A stretch of 64,000 nucleotides of DNA from Methyloligella sp. GL2 (GCF_013341275.1 NZ_CP054476.1:2716988-2780987), one strand, 5' to 3'; numbered from the stretch's first letter, positions 1-8,656 are shown. The notes: a model not told the origin generated them from the sequence alone. Numbers and translations: made by a program.

Positions 1-2
1 AC

Positions 3-1163
3 ATCACCCATAAGCATTTCGACAGCGGCGACTATCCGGAAGCCTTGCGCCGGGCGATGGCGCATATCGATATTGAGGCGTTCCGCGCGCGCCAGAGGAA
101 GGGCGAGCCGGACGGACGCCTGCTGGGGCTCGGACTTTCGGTCTATTGCGAGCAAGGCGCCCATGGCACCTCGGTCTATGCCGGCTGGGGCATTCCCATG
201 GTGCCGGGCCATGAGCAGGCGACGGCACGCATGACGCCCGATGGCGGGCTGGAGCTGCGGGTCGGCGTGCACTCCCACGGGCAGAGCATGGAGACCACCT
301 TGGCGCAGGTGGCGCATGAGGTGCTCGGCATCCCGACGGACAAGATCAAGCTGGTGCACGGCGACACCGAATACACCCCCTACTCCACCGGGAGCTGGGG
401 CTCGCGCTGCGCGGTGATGGCCGGCGGCGCGGTCTCCACCGCCTGCAAGGAGATTGCCCGGCTGGCCAAGGCGGTCGGCGCCCATATGCTGCAAGTGAAG
501 CCGGAAGAGGTGGAGCTGGCGCAAGGGGCGGTCTATTCGCAGACCGGCCGCGTGACGCTTACCGAGATTGCCCGCACCTGGTATTTGCGGCCGCAGGATT
601 TGCCCAAATCGGTCGATCCGCGCGGACTGGAGGTGACCATCGGCTATAAGCCGGAGCGCGATACCGGCACGTTCAGCTATGCCGCGCATCTTGCCACCGT
701 CGCCGTCGATCCGGAGACCGGCGATATCGAGATCCTCGACTATGTGATCGCCGAGGATGGCGGCAAGCTGATCAACCCCATGGTGGTGGACGGGCAGATC
801 TATGGCGGTCTGGCGCAAGGCATCGGCACCGCGCTCTACGAGGAGATGCGGTTCGACGGCTCCGGCCAGCCACTCGCCTCCACCTTCGCCGATTATCTGC
901 TGCCGGGACCGACGGAAGTGCCGGCGCCGAAGCTGGATCATATGGAGACGCTGGCGCCCTATACCGAGTTCGGCGTGAAGGGGATCGGCGAAGGCGGCGC
1001 CATCGCGCCGCCGGCAGCGATCGGCAATGCGGTGAACGATGCGCTGAAAGGGTTCGGTGCAGAGCTGCTGCACTCTCCGATGACGCCGCGCCGCGTGCTG
1101 GAAGCCATTGCCGAGGCGAAGGCTGCGGGAACGGCTACGCGATCCGATGAGGTGGTGTCGTGA
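3..1163 (+). CDS. Molybdenum hydroxylase large (molybdopterin-binding) subunit, 5' truncated
   Basis: C-terminal 386 residues of a CoxL/xanthine-dehydrogenase-type large subunit; the reading frame is open from base 3 and runs in from outside the window. These subunits bind molybdopterin cytosine dinucleotide and hydroxylate a substrate carbon with water-derived oxygen. The near-terminal segment KGIGEGGAIAPPA carries the glutamate that acts as general base in this family, and it is followed by the usual PAAIGNAV helix. Its stop overlaps the FAD subunit start by 4 bases, so the three subunits are one operon. The substrate cannot be read from this part: aldehyde, purine, nicotine-like or CO oxidation are all possible in the family. 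The CO dehydrogenase active-site loop would lie upstream and is not visible. Confidence 0.9.
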   Translation: MTHKHFDSGDYPEALRRAMAHIDIEAFRARQRKGEPDGRLLGLGLSVYCEQGAHGTSVYAGWGIPMVPGHEQATARMTPDGGLELRVGVHSHGQSMETTLAQVAHEVLGIPTDKIKLVHGDTEYTPYSTGSWGSRCAVMAGGAVSTACKEIARLAKAVGAHMLQVKPEEVELAQGAVYSQTGRVTLTEIARTWYLRPQDLPKSVDPRGLEVTIGYKPERDTGTFSYAAHLATVAVDPETGDIEILDYVIAEDGGKLINPMVVDGQIYGGLAQGIGTALYEEMRFDGSGQPLASTFADYLLPGPTEVPAPKLDHMETLAPYTEFGVKGIGEGGAIAPPAAIGNAVNDALKGFGAELLHSPMTPRRVLEAIAEAKAAGTATRSDEVVS

Positions 1164-1987
1164 AGCCGGTGAATTTCGATTATGCGCGGCCCTTGGACGT
1201 GGACGGGGCGCTGGCCTTGCTCGCCGACGAGACCGCGCTGGTGAAGGTGGTCGCCGGCAGCCAGTCGCTCGGCCCGATGCTCAATCTGCGCCTGGTGCAG
1301 CCGGACCTACTGGTCGACATCACCGGGGTGGAGGAGCTGCGCTCGTTCGAAGAGAGCGGCGATAAGCTGACCCTCGGTGCCTGTATCACCCATGCCGATA
1401 TCGAAGATGGACGCCTGCCCGACGTGACCCATGGCGCCTTGCCGAGCGTTGCATCGGGCATCGCCTATCGGGCGGTGCGCAATCGCGGCACGGTCGGCGG
1501 CAGCCTGACCCATGCCGATCCTTCCGCCGATTGGGTTTCGATGCTGGCGGCACTCGGAGCGACGGTGACTTTGCGCGGGCCCGAGGGCGCGCGGCATCTG
1601 CCGGTGGAAGAGTATATGCTCGGGGCGCTGGAGGCCGATCTTCGGCCGGGCGAGCTTCTGGTCTCGGTCACCGTGCCGAAGCTCGGTTCGGGCGCAAGCT
1701 GGGGCTATTACAAATCCTGCCGCAAGACCGGCGAATTCGCCCATGCCATCGGCGCGATGCTGATCGATCCGGAGCGCGGGATCTGCCGCGCGGTGATCGG
1801 CGCCACCGAGACGCGCCCCTTGGTGATCGCCGATGCGAAGGGGCTGATCGGCGACGGAGACCCGGCCGCGTTCGACAGTAAGGCCGTCACTGCCGCGCTG
1901 ACCGAGGCGGGCATGCGCGATCCGATCGAGCGGCAGACCCATAGCGTTGCGCTGCGGCGCGCGGTCGAAGGAGCGCGAGGCCGATGA
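1160..1987 (+). CDS. Molybdenum hydroxylase FAD-binding (CoxM-type) subunit
   Basis: 275 residues, normal for the medium FAD subunit that takes electrons from the iron-sulfur subunit. The N-terminal VAGSQSLGPMLNLRL corresponds to the first FAD-binding motif and TVGGSLTHADPSADW to the second. GTG start at 1160 overlaps the large-subunit stop (GTGA), and its own stop overlaps the next ATG (ATGA), which implies translational coupling and equal stoichiometry. The order large-FAD-FeS is the reverse of the coxMSL order and is common among uncharacterised alphaproteobacterial hydroxylases. No sign of degeneration. Confidence 0.93.
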   Translation: MKPVNFDYARPLDVDGALALLADETALVKVVAGSQSLGPMLNLRLVQPDLLVDITGVEELRSFEESGDKLTLGACITHADIEDGRLPDVTHGALPSVASGIAYRAVRNRGTVGGSLTHADPSADWVSMLAALGATVTLRGPEGARHLPVEEYMLGALEADLRPGELLVSVTVPKLGSGASWGYYKSCRKTGEFAHAIGAMLIDPERGICRAVIGATETRPLVIADAKGLIGDGDPAAFDSKAVTAALTEAGMRDPIERQTHSVALRRAVEGARGR

Positions 1988-3198
1988 CCCAGGTCACTCT
2001 CACCGTCAACGGTAAGCCGCTTTCCGCCGAGGTCGAGCCCCGCACCCATCTGGCCGATCTCTTACGCGAGACCCATAACCTCACCGGCACCCATATCGGC
2101 TGCGAACACGGGGTTTGCGGCGCCTGCACCATTCTGATCGACGGCGTGCCGGCGCGCTCCTGCATCACCTTTGCGGTGGCGTGCGAGCAGGCCGAGATCA
2201 CCACCATCGAAGGGCTGGACGAGGACGAGATCGGCGCGGAGCTGCGCGAAGCCTTCCAAAAGGAGCATGGGCTGCAATGCGGCTATTGCACCCCGGGCAT
2301 GATCGTGGCGGCGCGCGACTTGGTGCTGCGGCTGCAGGCGCCGAGCGAAAAGGAAATCCGCACGGCGATGAGCGGCAATCTTTGCCGCTGCACCGGCTAT
2401 GTCGGCATTATCCGGGCGATCCAGGACGTGATCGCCGAGCGGCGCGCGCGGGGGATCGATGCGATCCCCGATGGCGGCCGCAAAGCGCTGGGTCCGGCCG
2501 GGTCTGGTCACGCTGCGGCGGCCGAGAGCGCTGCACCGCGCAAGGAGACGGCCGCCGCTGCAACGAGCAAAACGGTCGCCGCGGAGGCGCTGGAGGTCGA
2601 CCCCGACTGGAAGCCGCAGACCTCGTTCCGCCAGAGCTTCACGGTTTCGCATTCCCCCGCCGAGGTCTGGGCGTTCTTCGGGCGGATCGCGGATGTGATC
2701 GCCTGCCTGCCGGGGGCCTCGCTCACCAGCGAGAGCGAGGACGGCCAGGTGACGGGCGAAATGCGGGTCAAGGCGGGGCCGATCGCGGCAGCGTTTCAGG
2801 GCGTGGCCCAGGTGACGCGCGACGAGGCTTCCCGCAGCGGCCGGGTGATCGGAACCGGGAAGGATACCCGCAGCAAATCGGCGACGCGCGGCGCGATGGA
2901 GTATCGCGTCAAGCCGGCGCCGGACGGCGGAACGGATGTGGAGGTCGATGTCGGCTTCACCCTCACCGGCATGCTGGCGCAGTTCGGCCGCTCAGGTCTG
3001 GTCAACGACGTCGCCAACCGGCTCACCTCGGCCTTCGTGCAGAATCTCGAGGCGCGGCTCGACTATGCCGCACGCGGCGGCGAAGGGGAGGCGCCGGAGC
3101 CGGCGGTTGCGGCGGAACTCAATGCCGGGGCCCTGCTCTGGTCGGTGATCGCAGGCCGTCTCAAGCGCCTGTTTGCCAAGTTATTCGGCCGCGGCTGA
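1984..3198 (+). CDS. [2Fe-2S] small subunit fused to a CoxG-type SRPBCC domain
   Basis: 404 residues, more than twice a normal small subunit (about 160). Residues 1-155 are the CoxS/XdhC-type iron-sulfur subunit: C40, C45, C48 and C60 for the plant-type cluster and C99, C102, C134 and C136 for the second cluster. After an Ala-rich linker (about 160-205), residues 207-365 resemble CoxG, an SRPBCC/START-fold protein (SFRQSFTVSHSPAEVWAFF start, FTLTGMLAQFGRSGLVNDV near the end). The last 40 residues include a basic amphipathic tail, RLKRLFAKLFGR. CoxG is linked to membrane recruitment of CO dehydrogenase; here it would tether the whole hydroxylase. The domain assignment is clear, the role is inferred. 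Confidence 0.9.
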   Translation: MTQVTLTVNGKPLSAEVEPRTHLADLLRETHNLTGTHIGCEHGVCGACTILIDGVPARSCITFAVACEQAEITTIEGLDEDEIGAELREAFQKEHGLQCGYCTPGMIVAARDLVLRLQAPSEKEIRTAMSGNLCRCTGYVGIIRAIQDVIAERRARGIDAIPDGGRKALGPAGSGHAAAAESAAPRKETAAAATSKTVAAEALEVDPDWKPQTSFRQSFTVSHSPAEVWAFFGRIADVIACLPGASLTSESEDGQVTGEMRVKAGPIAAAFQGVAQVTRDEASRSGRVIGTGKDTRSKSATRGAMEYRVKPAPDGGTDVEVDVGFTLTGMLAQFGRSGLVNDVANRLTSAFVQNLEARLDYAARGGEGEAPEPAVAAELNAGALLWSVIAGRLKRLFAKLFGRG

Positions 3199-3273
3199 GG
3201 TTTTACGCTGGGTATCGGCGGTTGAACCGCTTATCGAGTGGTCCGGAAAATCCAACTACAGTACATTTGATTC

Positions 3274-4050
3274 ATGAGCAAACTCACCGCCATCTATGAC
3301 CGCAGCCGGGTCCCCCTTTACCTGCAGGTCGCCTCCGTCATGCGCCAGCGGATCCAGAAGGGATACTGGAAAGAGGGGCAGAAGATCTCCACGCTGGAGG
3401 AGCTCGAGGCGGAGTTTTCGGTCGCCAGGGTGACGATCCGGCAAGCGGTGGAGATCCTGCGCGACGAAGGGCTGCTGGAGTCCTTGCAAGGGCGCGGCAC
3501 CTTCGTCTCCAACCGGCCGAAGAACAGCCGTTCCTTCGATCTGATCACCGATTTCGACTCGGTGCTGGATTCGCTGCAGAGCAATGTGGTGAAGCGGGTG
3601 GAGGTGAAGGAGCACCGGCCGGCGCCGCTGCTTGCGCCCGACGAGGGGACGCCGGCGGAGGACTACACCTTGCTGCGCAGCGTTCAGTACAACGAAGGCG
3701 CGCCGTTCTCGGTGGTGAACCTGTTTCTCGATACCCAGATTTTCGAGCGCGATCCCGAACAGTTCAAGCGCGTGGCGGCGCTGCCGGTGATCATGGATAT
3801 GGACGATATCGTTATCGCCCACGCCTATCAGACCCTGACCATCGGCGTGTCCGATCCGGAGACCGCCGATCTCCTCAAGATCGGTCTCGGCGAGCCGACG
3901 GTGGATTGCCATCTGGTGCTGATCGACGATAAGGGGACGGCGATCTACAACGCCAATATCCACTACATCAAGGACTGCGTGCGGTTCCGTACCGATCTGC
4001 TCGGCAATACCGGACCGCGGCGCGGGGGACGCTCCAAGAAGAGCAAGTAG
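3274..4050 (+). CDS. GntR-family transcriptional regulator (HutC/UTRA type)
   Basis: 258 residues. Residues 8-75 form the GntR winged helix with the usual pattern VARVTIRQAVEILRDEGLL followed by QGRGTFVS. Residues 95-240 match a UTRA effector-binding domain, which binds small carboxylates, amino acids or sugars. It lies 75 bases after the molybdenum hydroxylase operon on the same strand and converges with the diaminopropionate lyase gene, so it probably controls one or both. The sequence just upstream carries a GTACA motif (3261-3265) that recurs upstream of the lyase, but one shared pentamer is weak evidence of an operator. Confidence 0.88.
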   Translation: MSKLTAIYDRSRVPLYLQVASVMRQRIQKGYWKEGQKISTLEELEAEFSVARVTIRQAVEILRDEGLLESLQGRGTFVSNRPKNSRSFDLITDFDSVLDSLQSNVVKRVEVKEHRPAPLLAPDEGTPAEDYTLLRSVQYNEGAPFSVVNLFLDTQIFERDPEQFKRVAALPVIMDMDDIVIAHAYQTLTIGVSDPETADLLKIGLGEPTVDCHLVLIDDKGTAIYNANIHYIKDCVRFRTDLLGNTGPRRGGRSKKSK

Positions 4051-4076
4051 AGCGCCCGCCCCGCGGGGCTTGCCGG

Positions 4077-5279
4077 CTAGGCCGAGACGGCCGTGGCAAG
4101 AACCTCTTCAGGCGTCCGCCCAACGATGGACTGATACAGCGCCTGGTCGGTGGCGCCTTCGCTATTGATCAGGAAGACGCGGGAGTCGGGGCCGAGCTTC
4201 AGCGCCTTCCGCATCTCCTCATCCTCCATCGCCGCCAGCAGACCGGCAAGGCCGGCACCGCCGCTTTCGCCGGAAACGATGGCCGGATCGCTCGCGACCG
4301 GCGCGGCAAGCGTGCGCATAGCGCCTTTGGCGTCTTCCTCGCCGATGGTCTGGAAGGCGTCGGCGCAGCGGCTCAGCACGCGCCAGGCGACGAGAGAAGG
4401 CTCATAGCATTCCAGCATCGCCATGATGGTGGACTGGCTGTCGTCGATCTTCACGGCCCGGCCCTGCTTGGCGCTTTCGAAGACGCAAGCCGCCCGGTCC
4501 GGCTCGACCACCACGAAGGTCGGGCGGCTCTCGCCGTAGCGGCCGGCGAAATACCCGGCCACCGCCGCGGCAAGCCCGCCGACGCCGGCCTGCATGAAGA
4601 TATGGGTCGGGGCTTGCGTCATCTCGCGCGCCGCCTCGCTGAGCATGGCGGTATAGCCCTGCATCACCAACGCGGGGATGCGCTCATAGCCGGGCCAGGA
4701 GGTGTCGGAGACGACAATCCAGCCGCGCTCGGCGCAGACCTTCTCGGCCTCGGCGACGGAGTCGTCGTAATTGCCCGGCACGCGGATGATGTCGGCGCCG
4801 TAGCTGGCGATGGCTTCGACGCGCTCGTCGCTGACGCCGGAATGGACGAAGATGGTGGCCTTGGCGCCGACCAGCTTGGCGCCCATGGCGACGGATTTGC
4901 CGTGATTGCCGTCGGTAGCGCAGCCGAACGCCATCTCGCCGGCGACCTGACGCACCTTCGGCGATTGCAGCTCGCTGATATCGATGGTGGCGCCGGCCTG
5001 GCGGCTGGCTTCCTCGAGCACCAAACGGATCACCGCATAAGAGCCGCCAAGAGCCTTGAAGCTGCCGAGCCCGAGCCGGGTGCTCTCATCCTTCACCAAG
5101 ATATCCTTGATGCCGATCTTTTCGGCCAGGCCCGGCAAATGCCGCAACAAGGTCGCGGCGTGATTGGGCCGATAGGTGAGATAGCGCTCGACCTCGGTCG
5201 CCGCCTCGGCGCTCAAGGTGGCTGCATCTTCCGTCTCCAGAGGCTGATTGTGGTCCGGCGTCGTATTCAAAAGAAGCAT
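4077..5279 (-). CDS. dpaL: Diaminopropionate ammonia-lyase
   Basis: 400 residues from the ATG at 5279. A longer reading from 5318 adds 13 residues with no family resemblance. PLP fold-type II enzyme that converts 2,3-diaminopropionate to pyruvate and two ammonia. The PLP lysine is K75 in GLGSFKALGG; the glycine-rich phosphate loop is QAGVGGLAAA; a second glycine-rich stretch is SGESGGAGLAG. E. coli YgeX is of this family and is encoded beside an xdh-type molybdenum hydroxylase cluster, as here. This supports a role in nitrogenous heterocycle or ureido-compound breakdown, but other threonine-dehydratase-like substrates are possible. Confidence 0.88.
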   Translation of the reverse strand: MLLLNTTPDHNQPLETEDAATLSAEAATEVERYLTYRPNHAATLLRHLPGLAEKIGIKDILVKDESTRLGLGSFKALGGSYAVIRLVLEEASRQAGATIDISELQSPKVRQVAGEMAFGCATDGNHGKSVAMGAKLVGAKATIFVHSGVSDERVEAIASYGADIIRVPGNYDDSVAEAEKVCAERGWIVVSDTSWPGYERIPALVMQGYTAMLSEAAREMTQAPTHIFMQAGVGGLAAAVAGYFAGRYGESRPTFVVVEPDRAACVFESAKQGRAVKIDDSQSTIMAMLECYEPSLVAWRVLSRCADAFQTIGEEDAKGAMRTLAAPVASDPAIVSGESGGAGLAGLLAAMEDEEMRKALKLGPDSRVFLINSEGATDQALYQSIVGRTPEEVLATAVSA

Positions 5280-5293
5280 TTTTCGTAGCCGCT

Positions 5294-5317
5294 TGTACTT
5301 TGTTGCAATCCGGTACA
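5294..5317. promoter_or_regulatory. Candidate operator: TGTAC/GTACA inverted pair upstream of dpaL
   Basis: TGTAC at 5294-5298 faces GTACA at 5313-5317 across 14 bases, just upstream of the dpaL start in the 255-base divergent region between dpaL and the aldehyde dehydrogenase. GTACA also occurs at 3261-3265 before the GntR gene. Some GntR/HutC regulators bind GT..AC-type sites. Short arms; could be chance. Confidence 0.2.
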
Positions 5318-5534
5318 TCCTATTGTTCTAATCTTAGTAAGACAAGGCGTGGCGTGATGCTGCAGGCCCGATACCGGGGCGGGTGGCGATATGCCCCTGG
5401 CGGCGCTGTGCCAAGTCTTTGATTATGCGCGCTTCCTACTCCTGCGGTGGGGCGGCGGCCGGGCCCGAAGACGGGGCGGCAGGACGGCCCGGTAGGTCGG
5501 TGCGTTATTCGTATAACGGCGAGAAGGTTACAGC

Positions 5535-7010
5535 ATGAATCCGGACGCAATCGAAACCATCGACGGTCTTCCGACCTACAAACTGTTTATCGACGGGGCG
5601 TGGGTCTCCTCCCAGCGCAACGAAATTGCCGACGACATCAATCCGGCGACCGGCGAGGTTTTTGCCCGGGTGCAGCAGGCCGGCGCCGAGGAGGTGGAGC
5701 GCGCTATCGCGGCCGCCCACCGCGCCAGCGAGAGCTGGGGCAACACGCTGGCCTCGGAGCGGGAAATTCTGCTGCTCAAGGTCTGTGACATCATCACCAA
5801 GCGCCAGGACGAGATCCGCGATCTCCTGATCGAGGAATGCGGATCGGTCTCCGGCAAGGCGCAGTGGGAGATCGAATATGTGATCGATCTGATGCGCAGC
5901 ACCGCCGGCGACGTGCGTCACGTGTTCGGCGAGACCATGCCGATGACCCAGCCGGGCCAGCTTTCCCTGTCGGTGCGGCGCCCGCTCGGGGTGATCGCCG
6001 GCATCGCGCCGTTCAACTCGCCCTTCCTGCTCTCGATGAAGAAGATCGCCTTCGCCCTGGCGGCGGGAAACACCTTCATCCTGAAGCCCTCGGAAGAAAC
6101 GCCGATCTCCGGCGTGGTGATTGCCGATATCTTCCAGGAAGCGGAAACTCCTGCCGGCGTGCTTAACGTCATTCCGGGCGTGCCGCAGCATATCGGCGAA
6201 ACGCTGCTTTCCGATCCGCGCGTCCGCATGATCACCTTCACCGGATCGACAAAGACCGGCCGTTATCTCGCCGTCGAGGCGGCCCGCAATCTGAAGCGCT
6301 TCACGCTGGAGATGGGCGGCAAGAGCCCGCTGATCGTGCTGCAGGATGCGGAGGTCGACTACGCGGTCGATGCGGCCGCGTTCGGCATCTATCTGCATCA
6401 GGGCCAGGTCTGCATGGCGAACTCCAAGGTGATCGTGGAGAAGCCGCTTTACGACGCCTTCGCCGAGAAATTCCTCGCCAAGACCAAGACCATCAAGGTC
6501 GGCGATCCGCGCGAAGAGGACACGGTGGTCGGGCCGCTGATCCGCCAGTCGCAATGCGAATTCATCGACGGGCATATTCAGGACGCAGTCGAGAAAGGCG
6601 CCAAGCTGCTGACCGGCGGCACCCATGAGGGAGCGTTCTATCAGCCGACCGTGCTGGCCGGGGTGACGCCGGAGATGCGCATCTATCACGAAGAGACCTT
6701 CGGCCCCGTCGTGTCGCTGATCTCGGCGGAGGATTCCGAAGAGGCGCTGCGCATCGCCAACGACACCACTTACGGGCTTTCGGCCGCGGTGGTAACCAAC
6801 GATCTGCAGAAGGCGCTGGATATCTCCATGCGGCTGGAGTCCGGCATGGTGCATGTCAACGACACCACCATCACCGACGAGCCGCATGTTCCGTTCGGCG
6901 GCGCCAAGAATAGCGGCTTCGGGCGCGAGGGCGGTCATTACTCCTGGGAAGAGATGACCGAGGTGAAGTGGATCACCATGCAGATGGGCCAGCGCCAGTT
7001 CCCGTTCTAA
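5535..7010 (+). CDS. Aldehyde dehydrogenase (NAD(P)+-dependent)
   Basis: 491 residues, typical length. Catalytic Cys293 (GQVCMANSK), general base Glu259 (FTLEMGGKSP), Asn161 (APFNSPF) and NAD-binding Lys184 (LKPSEETP) are all present. The sequence resembles benzaldehyde/vanillin/salicylaldehyde-type dehydrogenases, but the substrate cannot be fixed by eye. Start ATG at 5535 follows AGAAGG at good spacing. It is divergent from dpaL, and an aldehyde arising from the neighbouring hydroxylase or deaminating pathway is a plausible substrate. Confidence 0.92.
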   Translation: MNPDAIETIDGLPTYKLFIDGAWVSSQRNEIADDINPATGEVFARVQQAGAEEVERAIAAAHRASESWGNTLASEREILLLKVCDIITKRQDEIRDLLIEECGSVSGKAQWEIEYVIDLMRSTAGDVRHVFGETMPMTQPGQLSLSVRRPLGVIAGIAPFNSPFLLSMKKIAFALAAGNTFILKPSEETPISGVVIADIFQEAETPAGVLNVIPGVPQHIGETLLSDPRVRMITFTGSTKTGRYLAVEAARNLKRFTLEMGGKSPLIVLQDAEVDYAVDAAAFGIYLHQGQVCMANSKVIVEKPLYDAFAEKFLAKTKTIKVGDPREEDTVVGPLIRQSQCEFIDGHIQDAVEKGAKLLTGGTHEGAFYQPTVLAGVTPEMRIYHEETFGPVVSLISAEDSEEALRIANDTTYGLSAAVVTNDLQKALDISMRLESGMVHVNDTTITDEPHVPFGGAKNSGFGREGGHYSWEEMTEVKWITMQMGQRQFPF

Positions 7011-7026
7011 GACGAGACCAAGCGGA

Positions 7027-7055
7027 GCCGCCCTGCTCTATCGCGGGGCGGCTTT
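7027..7055 (+). terminator. Possible intrinsic terminator after the aldehyde dehydrogenase
   Basis: GCCGCCC (7027-7033) pairs with GGGCGGC (7046-7052) and is followed by only three T. It overlaps the end of the convergent hydrolase gene, so the structure could be used from the plus strand only. Confidence 0.4.
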
Positions 7056-7736
7056 GCTGAGCGCCAGCACCAGATCCTTAGATGTGGCGACCGCGCCGAA
7101 GATACCGCCTTCGGTGACGATGGTGCGGAGCGCCGCAGCGTGATTTTCCGGATCGGTGGCGGCGCAGCAATCCGACAGGGTGAGGCATTCGAAGCCCCGC
7201 TCCACTGCCTCCCGCAAGGTCGAGTTCACGCAGATATCGGTGGTGACGCCTGCGAAGATCAGATGGGTGATGCCGCGCACCGTAAGGATCTGCTGCAGAT
7301 CGGTGGCGTGGAAGGCGCTGTAGCCCGGCTTGTCGATGACCGGCTCGTCCGGCTCCGGGCAAAGCGGCTCGACGATCTCCCAGCCCGGCTCGCCGCGGAT
7401 CAACAGCTTGCCGAGCGGCCCTTGTGAGCCGATGCCGGCGCCGGCATTCTCCGAGCGCCAGCGTTTCAGCGGCGGCAGATCGCTCAGATCCGGTCGGTGC
7501 CCCTCGCGGGTATGGATGACGAGGCCGCCCCAATCGCGAAGCTTGGCGCGCACCTTCTGGATCGCCGGGATCAGCCCGCGCGCCGCATCGACGTCATAGC
7601 CGGCGTGGTGGACATAGCCGCCTTCGGCGCAGAAATCCTTCTGCATATCGATGATCAGAAGCGCCGTCTTCTCCGGCGCCAGCGCCCCATCGTGAGGCCA
7701 GCTATAGGGTGTGGCTTGGACCGCGACCGTCTGCAT
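7038..7736 (-). CDS. Isochorismatase-family cysteine hydrolase, biuret amidohydrolase-like
   Basis: 232 residues from ATG 7736; the frame is open further upstream but that extension is Arg-rich and not family-like. Catalytic triad D30 (LLIIDMQKDFC), K136 (VIDKPGYSAF) and C169 (GVTTDICVNSTLREA). The long shared pattern with biuret hydrolase BiuH (YSWPHDGAL, HTREGHRPDLSDLP, KRWRS, RGEPGWEI, DCCAATD, GGIFGAV) suggests a ureido- or biuret-type amide substrate. RutB-like ureidoacrylate hydrolase is the main alternative. No allophanate hydrolase is nearby, so a full biuret pathway is not shown. It sits near dpaL and a molybdenum hydroxylase, which fits nitrogen scavenging from heterocycles. Confidence 0.82.
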   Translation of the reverse strand: MQTVAVQATPYSWPHDGALAPEKTALLIIDMQKDFCAEGGYVHHAGYDVDAARGLIPAIQKVRAKLRDWGGLVIHTREGHRPDLSDLPPLKRWRSENAGAGIGSQGPLGKLLIRGEPGWEIVEPLCPEPDEPVIDKPGYSAFHATDLQQILTVRGITHLIFAGVTTDICVNSTLREAVERGFECLTLSDCCAATDPENHAAALRTIVTEGGIFGAVATSKDLVLALSKAAPR

Positions 7737-7867
7737 CAATTCGATATCCCGCTTTGCTGGCGTTGCGACCCGCCAGGAGATACCCGGCGGTGACGGCCGG
7801 GGCAAATGCCGCTTTGTCCCATCCGTATCGGACGGGGCGCGCATGCGAGCGTAGCGGCGTTCCCGCC

Positions 7868-8644
7868 TCAATCCTCGGTGACGTGATCCTCGGTGACGTG
7901 GACGATGAATTCTTGCACCGGCGTGCCGCCGACCAGGTGCTCCTCGACGATGCGGTCGATGCGCGCTTCGGTGAGGCCGCCATACCAAAAACCGCCGGGA
8001 TAGACGGTCATCAGCGGGCCGAGATTGCAGGGAAACAGGCAGGAGCAGCGCACGCACATCACCCGCTCGGGACCTGCGCCGAGGGCGCGGTGCTGCTTCA
8101 TCTTCGCGCGCAAATGCTGAAACAGCGGCTGGGCCAGGCGATGGGCGCAGCGGGCGCCGATGCAGAAATAGATCTGCCGGTTATGCTCGGGCACCTTGGA
8201 CCAGCCAGGCTTGCCGAGGCTCGGTTCGGTGAGCGCGACGTCCCGGCTCTCCGGCTGGCTAAGAAGTTCGGCGACCGCGTCGGCAAGATCGATCGCCTGC
8301 TCGACCGGCGGCAGCAGCCGCACCTGCATTTCGGTGCCGCGGTCCTGCCGCCACTGATTGAGCGCACCGGCAAGCCAGGTGGAAAGCGCCGGATCGGCCG
8401 GCACCATGCAGGTGACGATGGCGGCGCTTCTCACCCCCTCGCGCATCAGCTCGTCGAGCACTTGCGGCAGAGAGGGGCCGGTCAGGTCGCCGAAGGCAAT
8501 CTCGATGCGGCTTTCTTGCCAGCCGTGCGGAAGCCTCTCTTCCACCTGCTCGCGAAGTTGCTTCAGGGCTTGGGTGCGGTCGAAGGAGGCGCGGCCGTAG
8601 AGAATCACGGCTTCGGCCGCTTCGGCGTTTGGTTTCAAAGTCAT
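7868..8644 (-). CDS. CbiX-like domain fused to thioredoxin-fold [2Fe-2S] ferredoxin
   Basis: 258 residues. Residues 10-130 resemble a CbiX/sirohydrochlorin chelatase half, but the usual HGSR metal-binding histidine is not seen: the matching place reads LYGRASFD. Residues 160-250 are a thioredoxin-like [2Fe-2S] ferredoxin with FCIGARC and CVRCSCLFPCNLGP plus the family pattern YPGGFWYGGL. Last gene of the riboswitch-controlled uptake operon, 12 bases after the permease gene. Similar fusions are found with cobalamin genes; a reductive or metal-handling role on imported corrinoid is inferred. The C-terminus ends in a duplicated HVTED. Confidence 0.8.
   Translation of the reverse strand: MTLKPNAEAAEAVILYGRASFDRTQALKQLREQVEERLPHGWQESRIEIAFGDLTGPSLPQVLDELMREGVRSAAIVTCMVPADPALSTWLAGALNQWRQDRGTEMQVRLLPPVEQAIDLADAVAELLSQPESRDVALTEPSLGKPGWSKVPEHNRQIYFCIGARCAHRLAQPLFQHLRAKMKQHRALGAGPERVMCVRCSCLFPCNLGPLMTVYPGGFWYGGLTEARIDRIVEEHLVGGTPVQEFIVHVTEDHVTED
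7871..7900. repeat. Perfect 15-bp tandem duplication at the 3' end of the CbiX-ferredoxin gene
   Basis: Bases 7871-7885 and 7886-7900 are identical (ATCCTCGGTGACGTG). The copy is in frame and doubles the last five codons (HVTED) just before the TGA. Confidence 0.95.
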
Positions 8645-8656
8645 AGGGTTTCCGTT

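Noticed and set aside
3..3198. CO dehydrogenase (coxMSL)
   Set aside because: The diagnostic active-site loop of the large subunit lies outside the window and the gene order differs, so only a general molybdenum hydroxylase call is supported.
5280..5318. Longer dpaL start at 5318
   Set aside because: The added 13 residues are basic and not seen in the family; the ATG at 5279 gives the normal length.
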